Assembly: GCA_028583405.1 (NCBI GenBank) | Contig: JAPTMU010000424.1 | Location: forward strand, 50,178 to 114,177 | Reading direction: 5' to 3' | DNA length: 64,000 bases | From: Pogonophryne albipinna | Taxonomy: Eukaryota > Chordata > Actinopteri > Perciformes > Artedidraconidae | Part shown: one piece after another, positions 62,237 through 64,000 of the stretch | How positions within the stretch are numbered: the first letter of the stretch is position 1 | Layout: each line of letters begins with the position of its first letter | Translations under genes and position numbers: made by a program | The notes under the pieces: generated by a model | What the model was told of the DNA's origin: nothing | Seen by the model: only the letters and a program-made list of their open reading frames with translations | Database searches by the model: none

Positions 62237-64000
62237 TGCAGAACAGTGAGATCGAACACTTCTCCTTCTCAGAGTCATCGTTCATCATCAGCGCACTGAG
62301 GACTGTAAAGCAGTCGTTTTCATTTCAATGCATTTCTTTAGTTTTTGCAGCAAAAGCCAAAATAAAGAAGAGTTTCCAGAAAGTGGACGGGTTTGGCTTC
62401 TCGTCTCGTGTTTTTAAAGTGAGCGGACCCCCGGAGGAGAAGCTGCAGTCAGACGGCTCTGAGAGCACGGAGAGTTTCACGTTACGGTTTTTATACACAA
62501 AAGTATTTCTGAGGTTTTATCCGGAAACGCTTGAATTCCTCGAATGTAACACGACCGGGAGGTTTTAGAGAAATAAAGACGGAGCTAAACATCTCTGAAA
62601 GGTCCCCTGTCATCCTCCTCTTCATCACTATATCACAGGTCTCAGATATATCCAGACCCTGTCTCTGATTGGCTGAAACACCAAACAGATCATTGCAGCA
62701 TTACCCATAATCCCCTCTGTTTCAGCCCTGTTTCCAAAGTGCTGATTCTCTGTCTGTTACTTTAGATGAAAACAAGGAGCCCCTCCCCACGCCCCTCTGA
62801 GAGACATTTGGTTACAAAGAACTCAATGGTGCTCTAGGAGGAGATTCAGGTGATAAGGGGGGGGGGGGGGGTTACCTTGTTGCTGATTGGCTAATGGTTA
62901 CACAAGACAAAACATCGTTATGACATCATCAAGTGGCCAAAATCTGATATTGGGGGGATACTGGGGGTTGTTTTGGGGGGATATTGGGGTGGATATTGGG
63001 GGTTGTTTTGGGAGGATTTTGGGGGGGATATTGGGGTCTGCAGGGATCACACTCCAACGCCTCTGGAGGTCACAAAGGGTCTGGAACAAAACTCCCATCT
63101 GGAGGAACCTCTGACATGAGGGGGGGCAGAATATCAGGTAACACCCGGTGTGTTTGGTGTGAACTCTGGTGTGAGCGTGTGTGGAGGTGATGGGATCGTT
63201 AATCTCTCCCTCTAAACTTTAATCTGCCATAAATCCTGCCTTGTCTTTTGGAGATTGATGTATTTGTATGCATGGTACTTCACGGTACATAATAACGACG
63301 ACTAACTGTGTTTATTACATCTTACCTGCTTTAAACCAGGGTTCAGACTTATCAATACTCATGTTAGGTAGTTAGGGTAAGTGTTTGTTTTTCCACAAAA
63401 GTGGATTTTTCTTTTTGGACTTCTGAGAAAAATTATATTTTTCGAATCACTTCTGGTCAAATCTCAAAATAAATGTGGCCCTAATATCCTTCTGTCTTCA
63501 TAGCTTGTTTGTATTGATGTTTGTTGTTTGGGATAATGTTTATTATTGTTTCTTGTTCCTATAACATCACGTCTGGGCCTGAAGGCTCTCTCGTTCTTAC
63601 CTGTCTGTTAGCATTACAGCATGTCCTGCTACGATGAAGCCTATGGTATCAAAGTATTATAAATGCATTCAAACATTCACGTTTTGATGGTCCTTCTGAC
63701 TCCTTGCTTGGTTTTAGCTTGGTTTTGTTTCTGTATTAAACTTGAACTCTTGTTAGTAAGATGTATTTTAAATATGTCCTGTTTAGTGTCCCTAGTGACT
63801 TAAACTGTTTGTGAATCAATTGCAATATCATTACAGGTGGTAAACGTGTCTTTTCTCTGGTATCTTTAATAGCAGTGGTTACATGGGAGCAGCTGTGGGG
63901 AAAAGAAGAGGGAAGTCATTTGGCTTTAATTACAGAAAAGTCCTGAGAGCCACGCAGAGGAGAGGAAGAGGAGCTGAGAGAGGGTCTGTAGGAAAGATGA
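62237..64000. other. No intact gene; mirror of 25,495-27,249
   Basis: Contains the mirrored G-rich block (62,950-63,030, gggggatattggggt-type units) and a run of about 17 G near 62,858. The sequence is still matching the left arm when the window ends. Confidence 0.45.

Overview
This window looks like gene-poor, repeat-dense DNA from a teleost fish nuclear genome. The evidence is a Rex3-like RTE retroposon with a (GATG)n-type tail, an L2-type LINE 3' end, hAT- and PIF/Harbinger-type DNA transposons, and long CA/GT and GA/CT microsatellites. I found no intact host gene. The long open frames run through tandem arrays, and the only recognisable coding sequence is debris from transposons. No rRNA, tRNA, CRISPR array or bacterial-style operon was seen.

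Layout. Positions 1-11,534 hold a chain of unrelated minisatellites: 18/19 bp at 1,391-2,534, about 42-56 bp at 3,592-5,650, 9 bp at 6,226-8,690, 6 bp at 9,046-10,805, and 8 bp from 11,174 into a gap. A 1,000-N assembly gap fills 11,535-12,534. From 12,535 to 17,020 there are non-autonomous DNA transposons, including a 667-bp Harbinger deletion derivative with a TAA target duplication, nested in a hAT-like remnant. From 18,293 to 23,808 lies what reads as one short-TIR transposon swollen by two internal minisatellites (36-37 bp and 27 bp). A foldback MITE sits at 24,441-24,855.

The dominant structure is a very large inverted repeat. Sequence from about 25,495 to 42,564 reappears in reverse complement from 43,565 to the window end, so the right arm continues beyond 64,000. 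Each arm carries the same nested series: a long-TIR transposon about 6.7 kb long containing two hAT elements and an L2 fragment, then microsatellites, then unique-looking DNA, then a 36-bp minisatellite. The two arms meet at a second 1,000-N gap inside that minisatellite.

The arms differ in ways typical of two alleles: a 637-bp Rex3-like insertion only in the right arm, with a 9-bp target duplication and a matching empty site on the left; different copy numbers at several VNTRs; and scattered SNPs. The order of unit variants inside the 36-bp arrays is also mirrored, and the right array runs about 1.7 kb further towards the gap. I think the simplest reading is two haplotype contigs scaffolded head to head. 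A genuine genomic palindrome is not excluded and would be notable.
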